A DNA stretch of 64,000 bases from Nannocystis bainbridge (GTDB lineage: Bacteria > Myxococcota_A > Polyangia > Nannocystales > Nannocystaceae), in the NCBI RefSeq assembly GCF_028368995.1, contig NZ_JAQNDL010000003.1:2852001-2916000 (forward strand), read 5' to 3'. Of the stretch, positions 1-8,711 are shown piece by piece. The position numbers and the translations under genes are program-made. Under the pieces are notes generated by a model. It saw nothing but the letters and a program-made list of their open reading frames with translations, ran no database searches and was not told the DNA's origin. Position 1 is the stretch's first letter, and each line of letters starts with the position of its first letter.

Positions 1-82
1 CCACGACGTCAGGGGCAAGCAGAAGTACCGGACCGTGCTGAGCGGGCCGGACGAGGTGCCAGCCCCGAGCCCGGCCAAGTGA
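1..82 (+). CDS. C-terminal end of an unidentified protein (cut by window edge)
   Basis: In the frame starting at base 2, the sequence reads HDVRGKQKYRTVLSGPDEVP and a few more residues to a TGA at 80-82. The composition (Lys/Arg/Asp mix, Pro-rich tail) looks like a genuine protein end, but there is too little to assign a family. It converges on the minus-strand gene that ends at 131, leaving about 48 bases between the two stops. Confidence 0.45.
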   Translation, partial: HDVRGKQKYRTVLSGPDEVPAPSPAK

Positions 83-130
83 GCCCCGGGGCGCGCGCGG
101 CGGTTGGCCGCTCGCGCCCCGCAGCCGCGC

Positions 131-2152
131 TCAGCGCGACTTCTTCAGCTTGGGCAGGCACTGGCCCGCGACGCTGACGAGGCCCTCGGCGCAGCGCGAG
201 GCCTTGGCCGCGAACCCCGACTTCGAGGTCATCACCTTGCGCAGGGCGTTGCTGCGCTGCATCGATGGCTTGATGGCGGGCTTCAGCTTCTTCACGTCGA
301 TCTGCTTGGGCGCGACCCACTTGTCGGCGACGACGTCCTGGCGGTTGACGAGGTCGAGCGGGACCGAGCGCAGGTCGATCGACTGGCAGCCGATCATCGA
401 CGTGTCGTTGCTGGCGTTCGAGTCCACCGTGCACTTCATCGAGGTCAGCACGCCGCGCGAGTTCTTGTTGAACGTCTCGGTGCGCGGGTCCTCGCCGGTC
501 TTGCCGCTCAGCATGCCGTGGTACTTGAGGTTCTGCATCCCCTCCACGCAGTCCTCGTAGGCCTTCTTGTTGATGAGCTTCAGCCCGGCGCAGACCGCGG
601 GGTCGGGGCTGACGGTCTCGGCCTTCACGCCGGTGCCCTTGTACGAGCACTGGGCCAGGGTCTCGCCCGGGGTCGGCCCCGCGAGGTCGAACACCGGCGT
701 CTTCAGCGTGGTCTCGAACGTGGTGTGGTCGGCCTTCGACTCCTCCATCCGGATCTTCAGCGTCGAGAGCAGCTTGCGGGTGTCGAGCGGGTCGCCGCCG
801 GTGTGGTCGGACTTGAACGTCAGGTTGGCGCTGAAGTTGACCGGCCCGCCGCCCATCTCGCGGTCGCCCTTGGTGTTGCTGAACTGCCCGTTGGTGGTCG
901 CCAGCGCGGTCCGCAGCTTGGTCTGGATGTTGTCGCCGACGTCGCGCGAGGCGTAGCACTCCGACACGTAGCGCATCGGGAATTGGTCGTACTCGCCGAC
1001 CACGAAGTCCTCGAAGTCCTTCCACGTGTTGTAGAGCGACTCGCAGGCCGGCTTTCCCGCCCAGTCGACGTCGCAGTCGCGGGCCCGGTTGCGCATGTCG
1101 GCCAGCTGCGTCTGGTAGTAGGTGCGCCGCGCCTTGATGAACGCCACGCGAGCGTCGCGCTTGGCCGGCGTGGTCCCGAGCGCGAACAGCTTCGCGTTCT
1201 GGATCATGAAGTCGGAGTCGTCGATGAGCGCCGTCAGGCCCCAGGCCGCCTCGGCCAGCTTGGTGAGCTTCTGCTCCGAGGTGATCGGCGCCAGCGGGTT
1301 GCCGACCGGCCAGTTGGCGACGATGTCCTCGTAGGGCACCGCCATCAGCTTGAACGTCTGCTTGGGCCCGTTCTGCCCGGGGAACGACTGCACCTGCTGC
1401 AGGAACTGGTCGACCGACAGGCTGGCGCTGTTGCTGCCGCTCGAGGTCACGTGGATCTCGAGGTCCTGGGTGCTGCTGGCCTGCTTGAGCTTGTTGATCG
1501 TGCTGACGCCGACCTCGGCGTTCATGGTCGCGTACTCGACCCCGATCACCCCGCTGGCGGCCAGCTTGCTCTCGGTCGCGGTGTCGCGGACCGACAGCTG
1601 GACCGTGCCGAAGAACCACCGCCCCTTCTGCTCGCCGATCAGGACGTAATCACCGCACTGCTGGCGGAACGCCGGCGTGCCGATCATCGCCAGGTACTCG
1701 GGCTTGAGGTTGATGTCGCCTGCCGTGAACTTCATCGGCTCGACGTTGTGGTACTTGGCGAGGATCGTGTGCGTATTGAAGTTGGTCTTGGTCGACTGGA
1801 AGAAATCGACCTTCGAGCTGGCGTTGGCGCTCACGAGCCCCATCGACGCCGAGAACTTGGTGTTGACCGCCAGGTTCATCTCGTCGGCCAGCTGCGAGTT
1901 GGAGACGACCGAGCTGAATTTGAACTCGTCGCCGCTCGCCCCCGACCCGTCGACCACGGCGGCGCCGACCTGCACGCACTGCCGCAGCACGAATTCGCGG
2001 CTGACGCTGTTGTAGCCGTACCCGCGGCCGGTCAGCGTCTTGGGCGGCTCGAGCTCGAGGTACTGATCGGCCGCGAAGGCCGTCGGCACCATGCTCAAGC
2101 TCAAGAGACCGCAAGTCACACCCGCCAGCCGCTGCCTGGTTCCACTTCGCAT
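131..2152 (-). CDS. Secreted protein, possibly MACPF-like pore-forming fold
   Basis: Encodes 673 residues. Residues 1-27 form a clear signal peptide (Arg-rich start, Leu-rich core, cut after AFA), so the product is exported. The N-terminal third is rich in Ser/Thr beta-type segments. It includes FRQQCGDYVLIGEQKGRWFF, which resembles the region around the 'fGthYv...Gg' signature of membrane-attack-complex/perforin proteins. That resemblance is the only basis for the MACPF suggestion. The second half is Lys-rich with scattered cysteine pairs, which fits a disulfide-bonded extracellular protein. It stands alone, with no partner in the same direction. If the fold is right it could be a predation or defence toxin; otherwise it is a secreted protein of unknown role. 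Confidence 0.75.
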   Translation of the reverse strand: MRSGTRQRLAGVTCGLLSLSMVPTAFAADQYLELEPPKTLTGRGYGYNSVSREFVLRQCVQVGAAVVDGSGASGDEFKFSSVVSNSQLADEMNLAVNTKFSASMGLVSANASSKVDFFQSTKTNFNTHTILAKYHNVEPMKFTAGDINLKPEYLAMIGTPAFRQQCGDYVLIGEQKGRWFFGTVQLSVRDTATESKLAASGVIGVEYATMNAEVGVSTINKLKQASSTQDLEIHVTSSGSNSASLSVDQFLQQVQSFPGQNGPKQTFKLMAVPYEDIVANWPVGNPLAPITSEQKLTKLAEAAWGLTALIDDSDFMIQNAKLFALGTTPAKRDARVAFIKARRTYYQTQLADMRNRARDCDVDWAGKPACESLYNTWKDFEDFVVGEYDQFPMRYVSECYASRDVGDNIQTKLRTALATTNGQFSNTKGDREMGGGPVNFSANLTFKSDHTGGDPLDTRKLLSTLKIRMEESKADHTTFETTLKTPVFDLAGPTPGETLAQCSYKGTGVKAETVSPDPAVCAGLKLINKKAYEDCVEGMQNLKYHGMLSGKTGEDPRTETFNKNSRGVLTSMKCTVDSNASNDTSMIGCQSIDLRSVPLDLVNRQDVVADKWVAPKQIDVKKLKPAIKPSMQRSNALRKVMTSKSGFAAKASRCAEGLVSVAGQCLPKLKKSR

Positions 2153-2569
2153 CGTCGACTCCTTCGTGCGCTACCGGCAAGCGACCGCGCTCGAGGGCCG
2201 ATGCCCCCGACGTTCGCACTCGGCTTGGGAACGCGTCGACACAAAGTGAAAGTCGAACGGAAAACAATTGCGAAGAAATGCAGCGAGCGCGGCCGCTCGA
2301 TCGCCGCGCTCGATCGGCGTCGAATTGAATCGCTAGCTCGCACCACCGCGGCTCGCTCCGCTGACGGGCGACCGACATCCGACTCGCCGACATGACTCCT
2401 CGCGAGAACGGCGGACCCGGGCCCTGGCGGTCCCTCGCTCGGCTCCCGGTCAGCGACCTCGACCTCTGCGACGACCTCTGCCGGGCCGCGCGGCGACGCG
2501 CCGGCAGCGGCGCGCCGCGGTCACGATGCGCGCCGGCCAAACCTCGTGCGCGCGTGGTAGCGTCGCGCC
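2153..2569. other. Intergenic region between divergent genes
   Basis: No convincing gene. It separates the start of the minus-strand secreted-protein gene from the start of the hydrolase, so both promoters should lie here. The only AT-rich patch in an otherwise GC-rich region is around 2243-2280, closer to the secreted-protein gene. No clear -35/-10 pair could be assigned. Confidence 0.5.
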
Positions 2570-3454
2570 ATGGTCGAGACCCTTCGCATCCGCTTCGAGT
2601 CCCACGGCGCGCCGATCGTCGGCAACCTGTTCGTCCCCGCGCGCGAGGGTCGCCTGGCCGCGGTGGTCGTCGACGGTCCGCTCACCTCGGTGAAGGAGCA
2701 GGCCCAGGGCAACCACGCGCGCGCGCTCGCCGAGCGGGGCTTCATCGCCCTCGCGTTCGACCATCGCTTCTTCGGCGAGAGCGGGGGCCAGCCGCGCCAG
2801 TACGAGTCGCCGCCGCAGAAGATCGAGGACCTGCGCGCCGCGGTCGATTTCCTGGCCAGCCACGAGCGCGTCGACGGCGGGCGGATCGGCGCCGTGGGCG
2901 TGTGCGCGGGCGCGGGCTACGTGGCGGGGGCGGTCGCCGACGATCCGCGGCTCCGCGCATTCGCAGCCGTGGCCGGGTTCTTCCACGACGCGGCGATGCA
3001 GCTCAAGTGGATGGGCCCCGACGGCTACGCGGCCACGCTCGCCAGCGGCCAGGCGGCCCGTGAGCGCTACGAGGCCACCGGCCAGCTCGACACGATCCCC
3101 GCCGTCGGCGACGGCGAGGTCGCCATGCCGCTCGCCGAGGCCTTCTCCTACTACGGCACCCCGCGCGGCGCCGTCGCCAACTACGTCAACGCCTACGCCG
3201 TGATGTCGCGCGAGCACACCATCCCCTACGACGCCCAGTCGGCGGCCCCGCGGATCCGCGTGCCCACGGCGATCGTGCACTCCGAAAAAGCCCTCGCGCC
3301 CGCGCTCGCCCGCAGCTTCCACGCGGCGCTCGGCGGGCCCAAGGCGATCCACTGGCTCACGTCGCAGGGCCAGGTCGATTTCTACGACGACCCCAAGCTG
3401 ATCGCCGCCGCCGCCGACCTCGTCGCCGTCCACCTGCGCGCCGCCCTCGGCTGA
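2570..3454 (+). CDS. Alpha/beta hydrolase, dienelactone-hydrolase/YcjY-like
   Basis: Encodes 294 residues, a normal length for a single-domain alpha/beta hydrolase. The nucleophile elbow is GVCAGAG (about residues 111-117), with Cys in the nucleophile position as in dienelactone-type enzymes. A preceding 'FDHRFFGESGG' loop matches the oxyanion-side region of this family. The C-terminal motif where the catalytic His usually sits reads GQVDFYDD, so the usual His is not evident. Related proteins with QIDFYD are often annotated simply as alpha/beta hydrolases. The substrate cannot be predicted. No signal peptide, so probably cytoplasmic. It appears monocistronic: a terminator-like hairpin begins 10 bases after the stop. 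Confidence 0.85.
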   Translation: MVETLRIRFESHGAPIVGNLFVPAREGRLAAVVVDGPLTSVKEQAQGNHARALAERGFIALAFDHRFFGESGGQPRQYESPPQKIEDLRAAVDFLASHERVDGGRIGAVGVCAGAGYVAGAVADDPRLRAFAAVAGFFHDAAMQLKWMGPDGYAATLASGQAARERYEATGQLDTIPAVGDGEVAMPLAEAFSYYGTPRGAVANYVNAYAVMSREHTIPYDAQSAAPRIRVPTAIVHSEKALAPALARSFHAALGGPKAIHWLTSQGQVDFYDDPKLIAAAADLVAVHLRAALG

Positions 3455-3464
3455 CCGCTCGGAC

Positions 3465-3487
3465 ATGTCCTGAGGGACATTATTTTT
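3465..3487 (+). terminator. Hairpin plus T-run after the hydrolase gene
   Basis: Inverted repeat ATGTCC-TGAG-GGACAT (3465-3480) is followed directly by TATTTTT, the form of an intrinsic terminator. It begins 10 bases after the hydrolase stop. It belongs to the ATGTCy-N4-rGACAT palindrome family that recurs in the flanks. A second copy, ATGTC-TCTTCG-GACAT, lies at 3590-3605 before the next gene. Confidence 0.7.
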
Positions 3488-3683
3488 CCTGGCGCGCCGA
3501 TCGGCAACTCGGGTTCGGCGCCGCCCGCCTGCGGCCGCGGACCACCGCAGCCCGAGGTCCGCGCCCCGTCGAGCCATGTCCGAAACAACATGTCTCTTCG
3601 GACATCCTTGACGCATCGCAAGGCTCGCGTGACGGCGCGCTCGTCCGCGCTCGCCCGGGCGCGGCAGTGGTAGCCTGCGGCGC

Positions 3684-6140
3684 GTGCCCGGCCTCTCGAC
3701 CGCCCTCGCGCTGCTGACCGTGTTCGCGGTCGCGGCGCTCCTGCGCGATCGACTCGGCGCCGCCGCGGCGCTCGGCGTCGCCCTCGCCGGCACCTTCCTG
3801 ATCGTCAGCGCCGTCGGCCTGATCTTGCTCGACCTCGGGCGATTGCAGCCGTGGCCGCTGCGCCTCGCGCTGCTCGCCGCCTTCAGCGCATTCGTCCTGC
3901 TCGCCGGCGTCGCGCGTCGGCGACTGCCTCGCGCCACGCCCACCCCTGTCCTCCACGCGCGTCCGCTCGCGCTCGGCCTCGGCGTCTTGCTCGTCACCGG
4001 CGTCGGCCTGCGCCTCGCGCCCTCCCCCTATTTGCAGGGCGGTCAGGACCAGGGCATCTACGTCAACGTCGGGCATCACATCGCCCGCACCGGCCGCTTG
4101 CGACCCGTCGATCGCCTGCTGCGCGGGGCGGTGCGCGGCGTCCCGCAGGCCGACGTCCTGGCCGCCTATCGCGTCAAACCGCTGGCCGCCGATTCACCGC
4201 TCGTCGGCGTCCGCGAGGGCCGCTGGGCCGCCGGTCTGCACATCGAGGACGCGCGCGCCGGTCGCCTGGTCCCCGCCTTCTTTCCGCTGATGCCGGTGTG
4301 GTTCGCGATCGCCGAGCTCGACGGCGGCTTCGCGCGCTCGACCTGGCCGCTCGTGCTGTTCTGGGCCCTCTCGGCGCTGGCCCTGTTCGCCCTCGCCCGG
4401 CGCCTCGCGCAGGACAGCGACGATCCGCTGGTGCGCCGTCGCGCCGGCACGCTCGGCCTCGTCGCGCTCGCCGGCCTCGCCCTGCACCCGCTCGACCTGT
4501 GGATCTCGAGCTTCACCGTCACCGAGAACCTCGCGCGCGCCTGCCTGCTCGCGGCCGCCTGGCTGGCCCTCGAGGCAGGTGCCGCCGAGCGCGACGGTCG
4601 ACCTGGCGCGCGCCTGCTCGCGCTGCTCGGCGGCCTCTGCTTCGCCGCCGGCGCCTTCACCCGCGGCAGCCTGGTCGCCCACGCGATCGTGCTCGCCGGC
4701 GCCCTCCTGCTCGGGCGGGGCGACGCGCCGCGCACCCGCCGGGCGCTGCTCGGCGCGCTCGTCGTCGGCACCACCCTCGCGGTCGTGCAGGCCGTGCTTC
4801 ACTCGTGGCCTTACTTCTTCTCCGCCGCCGCCAATCACTTTCACGTCCCGCGGCTCACCCCGCGTCCGGCCGTCGCCGTCGCCTGGACCCTCGCCGCCGG
4901 CCTCGCGCTGCTGCTCGTCGAGCTCGGCCTGCGCCGGCTCCCCGCGCGCCTCTGCGGCCTCGCGCGTCGCTCGCTGCGCCTCGCCGCCGGCCTCGCCCTC
5001 GCCCTCGCCGCGGTCGGATTCGTGCGCCAGGGCCTCGTCACCACCGGCGCCGACCAGCAAGTGCTCGCCGTCCTGGTGCGCCACGGCGGCCCGCTGCCGC
5101 TGCTGCTCGGCCTCGTCGGCCTGGGCCTCGCCGTGCGACGGGCCGACGCGCGCCTGCTGCCGTGGCTGGTCCTCGCCGCCGCGATCGTCCTGGAGGCCGC
5201 GCTCAAGTCGGGCGTGCGCTACGAGTTCTACTACGCCCGCTACTTCATCGCCGACCTCGTGCCGGCGCTGACCATCGCCGCCGCATGTCTCTCGGGACAT
5301 ATCATCACTCGCCTCGAGCGCCGCCGCGGCCCGCGCCTGGCCGCCCTCGCCTGCGGCGCGCTGCTGCTGGCGTGGCTGGTGCCGCCGCTGCGGCTGCTCC
5401 CCCGCGAGGTCTACTGGACCCGCGACCTCGCGGACGACCCCGAGCAGCTCACCAGTCTCTTCGGACATGTCCCCGAGGACGCATTGCTGCTGTTCGACGA
5501 TCGCGCCCCCGGTCGCTGGCGCGGCCTGCTGGCCGTGCCCGCGCTGCTCTCGTTCGGCCGCAACGCCCTCGCCGTCCCGCCTGGCGGGCACATCGTCGAG
5601 GGCGCGCTCAAGGCCGGCACCCCCGTGCTCCTGCTGTCCGGCGGCTGGGAGCCCGACGATCGCCAGCGCTGGCCCTCGGCCGACAGCGGCCCCTGGCGCA
5701 CCCGCGTGATCGCTCGCGGCATCTATCAGGCCCCGCGCGCCGAGACCGTCGAGGGCGGCGTCCCGGCGCGGCTCCACGACGGCGGCGGCCCGTGGGAGCT
5801 GCAGCAGCTCGACCGATCGATCTGGCGCAGCTCCGGCGCCTTCAGCCTCTACCCCGACAGCATGTTCGTCACGGCCACCGCCACCGGCTTTAATATAGAG
5901 CCGCTGCCGCTGCCGGCCGGCGCGCGCGTCGAACTGTGGCTGCCCACCGGCCTCTCCTGCGACGTCACCGCGAAGCTCGACACCGATCCGCTGCCGCTCA
6001 CGCCGCTGCCGCGCCAACCCGACGGCCCGCTGCTGTGGTCTCTGCCGCCGACGCCGCCGCAGACCGCAGCCCTGACGATCGCCGCGACCTGCGACGGCGC
6101 GTTCGCCTGGCGCTGGCTCAGCGTGCGCGCCGAGCCTTGA
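3684..6140 (+). CDS. Large polytopic membrane protein, probable GT-C glycosyltransferase
   Basis: Encodes 818 residues from a GTG start. The first two thirds are a series of hydrophobic segments (at least ten), and the last 250 or so residues are a soluble domain. Near residue 118, in the first large loop, is GGQDQGIYVNVG; an acidic residue in this loop is typical of GT-C transferases that use lipid-linked sugars at the membrane (PMT/ArnT-like). No individual family is assigned. The soluble C-terminus ends in a beta-rich 'LPAGARVELWLP' region that may bind carbohydrate. Two copies of the recurrent palindrome lie inside the coding sequence, at 5285-5300 and around 5455-5480. It appears to be a single-gene unit with a terminator-like palindrome 58 bases downstream. 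Confidence 0.8.
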   Translation: MPGLSTALALLTVFAVAALLRDRLGAAAALGVALAGTFLIVSAVGLILLDLGRLQPWPLRLALLAAFSAFVLLAGVARRRLPRATPTPVLHARPLALGLGVLLVTGVGLRLAPSPYLQGGQDQGIYVNVGHHIARTGRLRPVDRLLRGAVRGVPQADVLAAYRVKPLAADSPLVGVREGRWAAGLHIEDARAGRLVPAFFPLMPVWFAIAELDGGFARSTWPLVLFWALSALALFALARRLAQDSDDPLVRRRAGTLGLVALAGLALHPLDLWISSFTVTENLARACLLAAAWLALEAGAAERDGRPGARLLALLGGLCFAAGAFTRGSLVAHAIVLAGALLLGRGDAPRTRRALLGALVVGTTLAVVQAVLHSWPYFFSAAANHFHVPRLTPRPAVAVAWTLAAGLALLLVELGLRRLPARLCGLARRSLRLAAGLALALAAVGFVRQGLVTTGADQQVLAVLVRHGGPLPLLLGLVGLGLAVRRADARLLPWLVLAAAIVLEAALKSGVRYEFYYARYFIADLVPALTIAAACLSGHIITRLERRRGPRLAALACGALLLAWLVPPLRLLPREVYWTRDLADDPEQLTSLFGHVPEDALLLFDDRAPGRWRGLLAVPALLSFGRNALAVPPGGHIVEGALKAGTPVLLLSGGWEPDDRQRWPSADSGPWRTRVIARGIYQAPRAETVEGGVPARLHDGGGPWELQQLDRSIWRSSGAFSLYPDSMFVTATATGFNIEPLPLPAGARVELWLPTGLSCDVTAKLDTDPLPLTPLPRQPDGPLLWSLPPTPPQTAALTIAATCDGAFAWRWLSVRAEP

Positions 6141-6197
6141 CCTGCCCCGCACGACCGACGACGCGCGAGTCGGAGTTACGCAATGCACCCGGCACGG

Positions 6198-6224
6198 ACA
6201 TGTCTCATGAGACATGTTTATTTC
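6198..6224 (+). terminator. Perfect 20-bp palindrome plus T-rich tail
   Basis: ACATGTCTCATGAGACATGT (6198-6217) is a perfect palindrome followed by TTATTTC. It lies 58 bases after the stop of the membrane-protein gene and probably ends that transcript. The rest of the 379-base gap up to 6519 holds no recognisable gene; a shorter relative, ATGTC-ACCC-GACAT, is at 6302-6315. Confidence 0.6.
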
Positions 6225-6519
6225 GGGGCACCGACGGCGCGCGCCACACGATCACCCTCTCCTGAAGCACCCTCGCGAGAGCCGGCGCGACGGATACCGT
6301 CATGTCACCCGACATCGAGCCAGCGAGAATTCCATCACGCGAGCGCGGCATGTCGCCGCTCCCGCGAGCCAGACGAATCCGCGGATCGCCCCTGCAGACC
6401 CGAGGATGTCGCGGGTGCCCGCCGTCCGCCGCGCAACACCGATCGCATCGGCGCCCCGACTGGCGGCCACCCCGGGCGCGGCGCCTAGCACCCTCGCGCG
6501 CCCGTGCTAGGCTGCTCGC

Positions 6520-6945
6520 GTGCGCCTGATCCTCAACGTGCTGTGGTTCCTCGTCGCCGGGCTGCCGCTGTTCCTCGGCTACTTCGCCGCCGGTGTGGTC
6601 CTGTGCCTGACGATCATCGGTTTGCCGTTCGGCGTCCAGGCCTTCAAGCTCGCGCTGTTCGCCGCCTGGCCTTTCGGTCGCGTCGTCGTCAGCATCCCGG
6701 GCGACGGCGGCGCCACCTCGGCCGTCGCCAACATCCTCTGGCTCGTCATCGCCGGCTTCTGGCTCGCCGTCGGCCACCTGCTCGCCGGCCTCATCCTCTG
6801 CCTGACGATCATCGGCATCCCGTTCGGCATCGCTTGCATGAAGCTCGCCGGGCTCGCGCTGACGCCGTTCGGCAAGTCCGTCCTCACTGTCGAGGAAGAG
6901 CGCCGGCTGCACCGGCCGCACCGGGTCATCGTTCCGGCCCTTTGA
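6520..6945 (+). CDS. yccF: YccF family inner-membrane protein
   Basis: Encodes 141 residues from a GTG start, the usual length for the family. Two copies of the hallmark hydrophobic repeat are visible: ILNVLWFLVAGLPLFLGY...LTIIGLPFGVQAFKLA and ILWLVIAGFWLAVGHLLAG...LTIIGIPFGIACMKLA. Each ends in the conserved 'C-L-T-I-I-G-[IL]-P-F-G' motif. The protein should sit in the inner membrane with four helices. Its biochemical role is not established, although it is widespread in bacteria. The next gene starts about 40 bases downstream on the same strand, so co-transcription is possible. Confidence 0.93.
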   Translation: MRLILNVLWFLVAGLPLFLGYFAAGVVLCLTIIGLPFGVQAFKLALFAAWPFGRVVVSIPGDGGATSAVANILWLVIAGFWLAVGHLLAGLILCLTIIGIPFGIACMKLAGLALTPFGKSVLTVEEERRLHRPHRVIVPAL

Positions 6946-6984
6946 CGCTTGACGGCTTCGGCGAGCCCGGCGAGGCTCGCCGCC

Positions 6985-7632
6985 ATGTCGAACAGTCCCC
7001 GCACGTTCTATTACGGGTCCGGCTCGCCTTACGCGTGGAAGGTCTGGCTGGCGCTCGAGTTCAAGCAACTGCCCTACGAGTTCAAGCTGCTGTCGTTCGA
7101 CAAGGGCGACACGCGGTCCCCCGAGTTCCTGGCCCTCAACCCGCGCGGCAAGGTCCCCGTGCTGGTCGACGAGGGCCACGCCTTCTCCGAGTCGGGGGCG
7201 ATCGTCGAATACCTCGAGGACAGGTACCCCGAGCGGCCCTTGCTCGCGCGCGACCCGGTCACCCGCGCCCGGGCGCGACGGATCTCCCTCGAGGTCGACA
7301 ACTACTTCAACGCCGCCACCCGGCCGCTCGCCCTGATGGTCTTCGGCCGCGAGCAGGCCACCCCCGAGTCGCTGGCCGCCGCGCGTGATGGCGTCGTCGC
7401 CGAGCTGCGACGCTTCTCCGACACCCTCGGCGACCGCGACTACTTCGCCGGCGACCTCGGCCTCGCCGACTTCGCTTTCTACCCGCACTACCGGCTGGTG
7501 CAGCGCTTCGACACCCGCCTGCCCGACCTTCGCCTCGGCGACCTGCTGCCGGCCAACCTGCGCGCCTGGCAGGAGCGCCTGGTCGCCCTGCCCTACCACG
7601 ATCGCACGATCCCGCCGCACTGGAAGGCGTGA
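6985..7632 (+). CDS. Glutathione S-transferase family protein
   Basis: Encodes 215 residues from the ATG at 6985; a GTG/TTG start slightly upstream is possible but adds residues the family lacks. The N-terminal thioredoxin-like half shows GSGSPYAWKVWLALE, the cis-Pro segment GKVPVLVD and the glutathione-binding ESGAIVEYLE. The C-terminal half is all-alpha with the 'GDLGLADFAFYP' motif near residue 160. The catalytic residue is probably a Ser or Tyr near residue 11-14. Cytoplasmic; the substrate is unknown. Confidence 0.92.
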   Translation: MSNSPRTFYYGSGSPYAWKVWLALEFKQLPYEFKLLSFDKGDTRSPEFLALNPRGKVPVLVDEGHAFSESGAIVEYLEDRYPERPLLARDPVTRARARRISLEVDNYFNAATRPLALMVFGREQATPESLAAARDGVVAELRRFSDTLGDRDYFAGDLGLADFAFYPHYRLVQRFDTRLPDLRLGDLLPANLRAWQERLVALPYHDRTIPPHWKA

Positions 7633-7754
7633 CAGCGACGCTCCTGGGCTCGATACGTTTCGATGGGCCGCGACGGAATCATCCGTCGCGCGCTTGCGAC
7701 GAGGGCTCGCTCCCCGGTCGCTCGTCCGACGCGACGAGCGCCGTTCGTCGCGCG

Positions 7755-8192
7755 CTACTCGATCTTCTCGCCGTGCGCCCGCACCAGCCGGATCTCCAGC
7801 GGCGCCGGCGCTTTCAAGTCGATCGGCACCGGCTGCTCCGTCTTGAATTGCAGCCGGTCATCGACGTCGCGCAAGCTGGCGCGCACCCCGTATTGAACGT
7901 TCGGCTCGATCTTCGCGCCCTCGATCGTCAGCCGGAAAGGGATCGGCACCCGCGACGCCGTGAACTTGTCGCCCGCGATCGCCCCCAGCCGCGCCTCTGC
8001 GTGACGCATGTCGACCACCTCGACGTGCAGCATCGACCCCGGCGTCACCGCGATGCGCTCGAGGTAGGACGCCTGCCCCTCCAGCGTCACCGAAGATGCC
8101 GGCGAGCTCGTACTGCCGGTCTTGTCGGCGCTCTGGCAAGCGGCCAGCGGCAGGGTCAGGGCGGCGCACACGGACAGGCACATTCGGCGCAT
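7755..8192 (-). CDS. YbaY/YscW-like lipoprotein
   Basis: Encodes 145 residues from the ATG at 8192; an in-frame ATG six codons upstream is less likely because it lacks charge before the hydrophobic core. The signal peptide ends in LAAC, a good lipobox, so the mature protein is lipidated. The mature part has the pattern of the YbaY/YscW beta-sandwich domain: 'LEGQASYLERIAVTPGSMLHVEVVDM', then 'VPIPFRLTIEG' and 'YGVRASLRD'. YscW-type members pilot secretins, while YbaY members have no settled role. No secretion genes are nearby, so a general envelope role is more likely. It converges with the GST gene. Confidence 0.85.
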   Translation of the reverse strand: MRRMCLSVCAALTLPLAACQSADKTGSTSSPASSVTLEGQASYLERIAVTPGSMLHVEVVDMRHAEARLGAIAGDKFTASRVPIPFRLTIEGAKIEPNVQYGVRASLRDVDDRLQFKTEQPVPIDLKAPAPLEIRLVRAHGEKIE

Positions 8193-8711
8193 CGAGCTCT
8201 CCTCGCACACGTTGAATCGAATCGCGCGACATCATGGCCGACCTGCGGAGCCGGCCGGCCTGCTCCGCGTATATGCGCGGCTGTGTGCGACCCGATCGGC
8301 CAATCATCACACCCGCGCTCGCGCCGCGATGACGCGCCCCGCCAATGCGCAGGGACCGCGCGAATCGAGCGGACGAGCGACGAACTCGTCGCCGCGCCGC
8401 GCTCGCCATCCTCGTCCTCATGATCAGCGTCGGCGTGATCGGACCGTCGCCCACCGGCGCCGTGGCCGCTCGCTTGCCCACACTCGACCACGCGGGCACC
8501 CCCGACTGCCCCCGCGCGTGACTGCTCGCGCTCCGGCCCACGCCCCGGTCCGCACACGTCGACGCGAACCATGCGACGCGGCCCGATCGCCATCCCTCCG
8601 CGCTGACCGGCGCGGGCGATCTCGATCGGCGTCGTCTGCTTCACCATCACGGCACCGCCTCGTCGCCTGCCGTTCGACCCTCGCGCACCGGCGATCCGTT
8701 ACGCTCGAGCG
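8193..8711. other. Intergenic region, no gene recognised
   Basis: About 520 bases between two divergent lipoprotein genes. The reading frames here are Arg/Pro/Ser-rich and look like chance open frames in GC-rich DNA. Promoters for both neighbours should lie here, but no clear motif was found. Confidence 0.4.

Noticed and set aside
104..2395. 763-codon plus-strand open frame
   Set aside because: Antisense to the signal-peptide-bearing 673-residue gene; composition is His/Arg/Leu noise.
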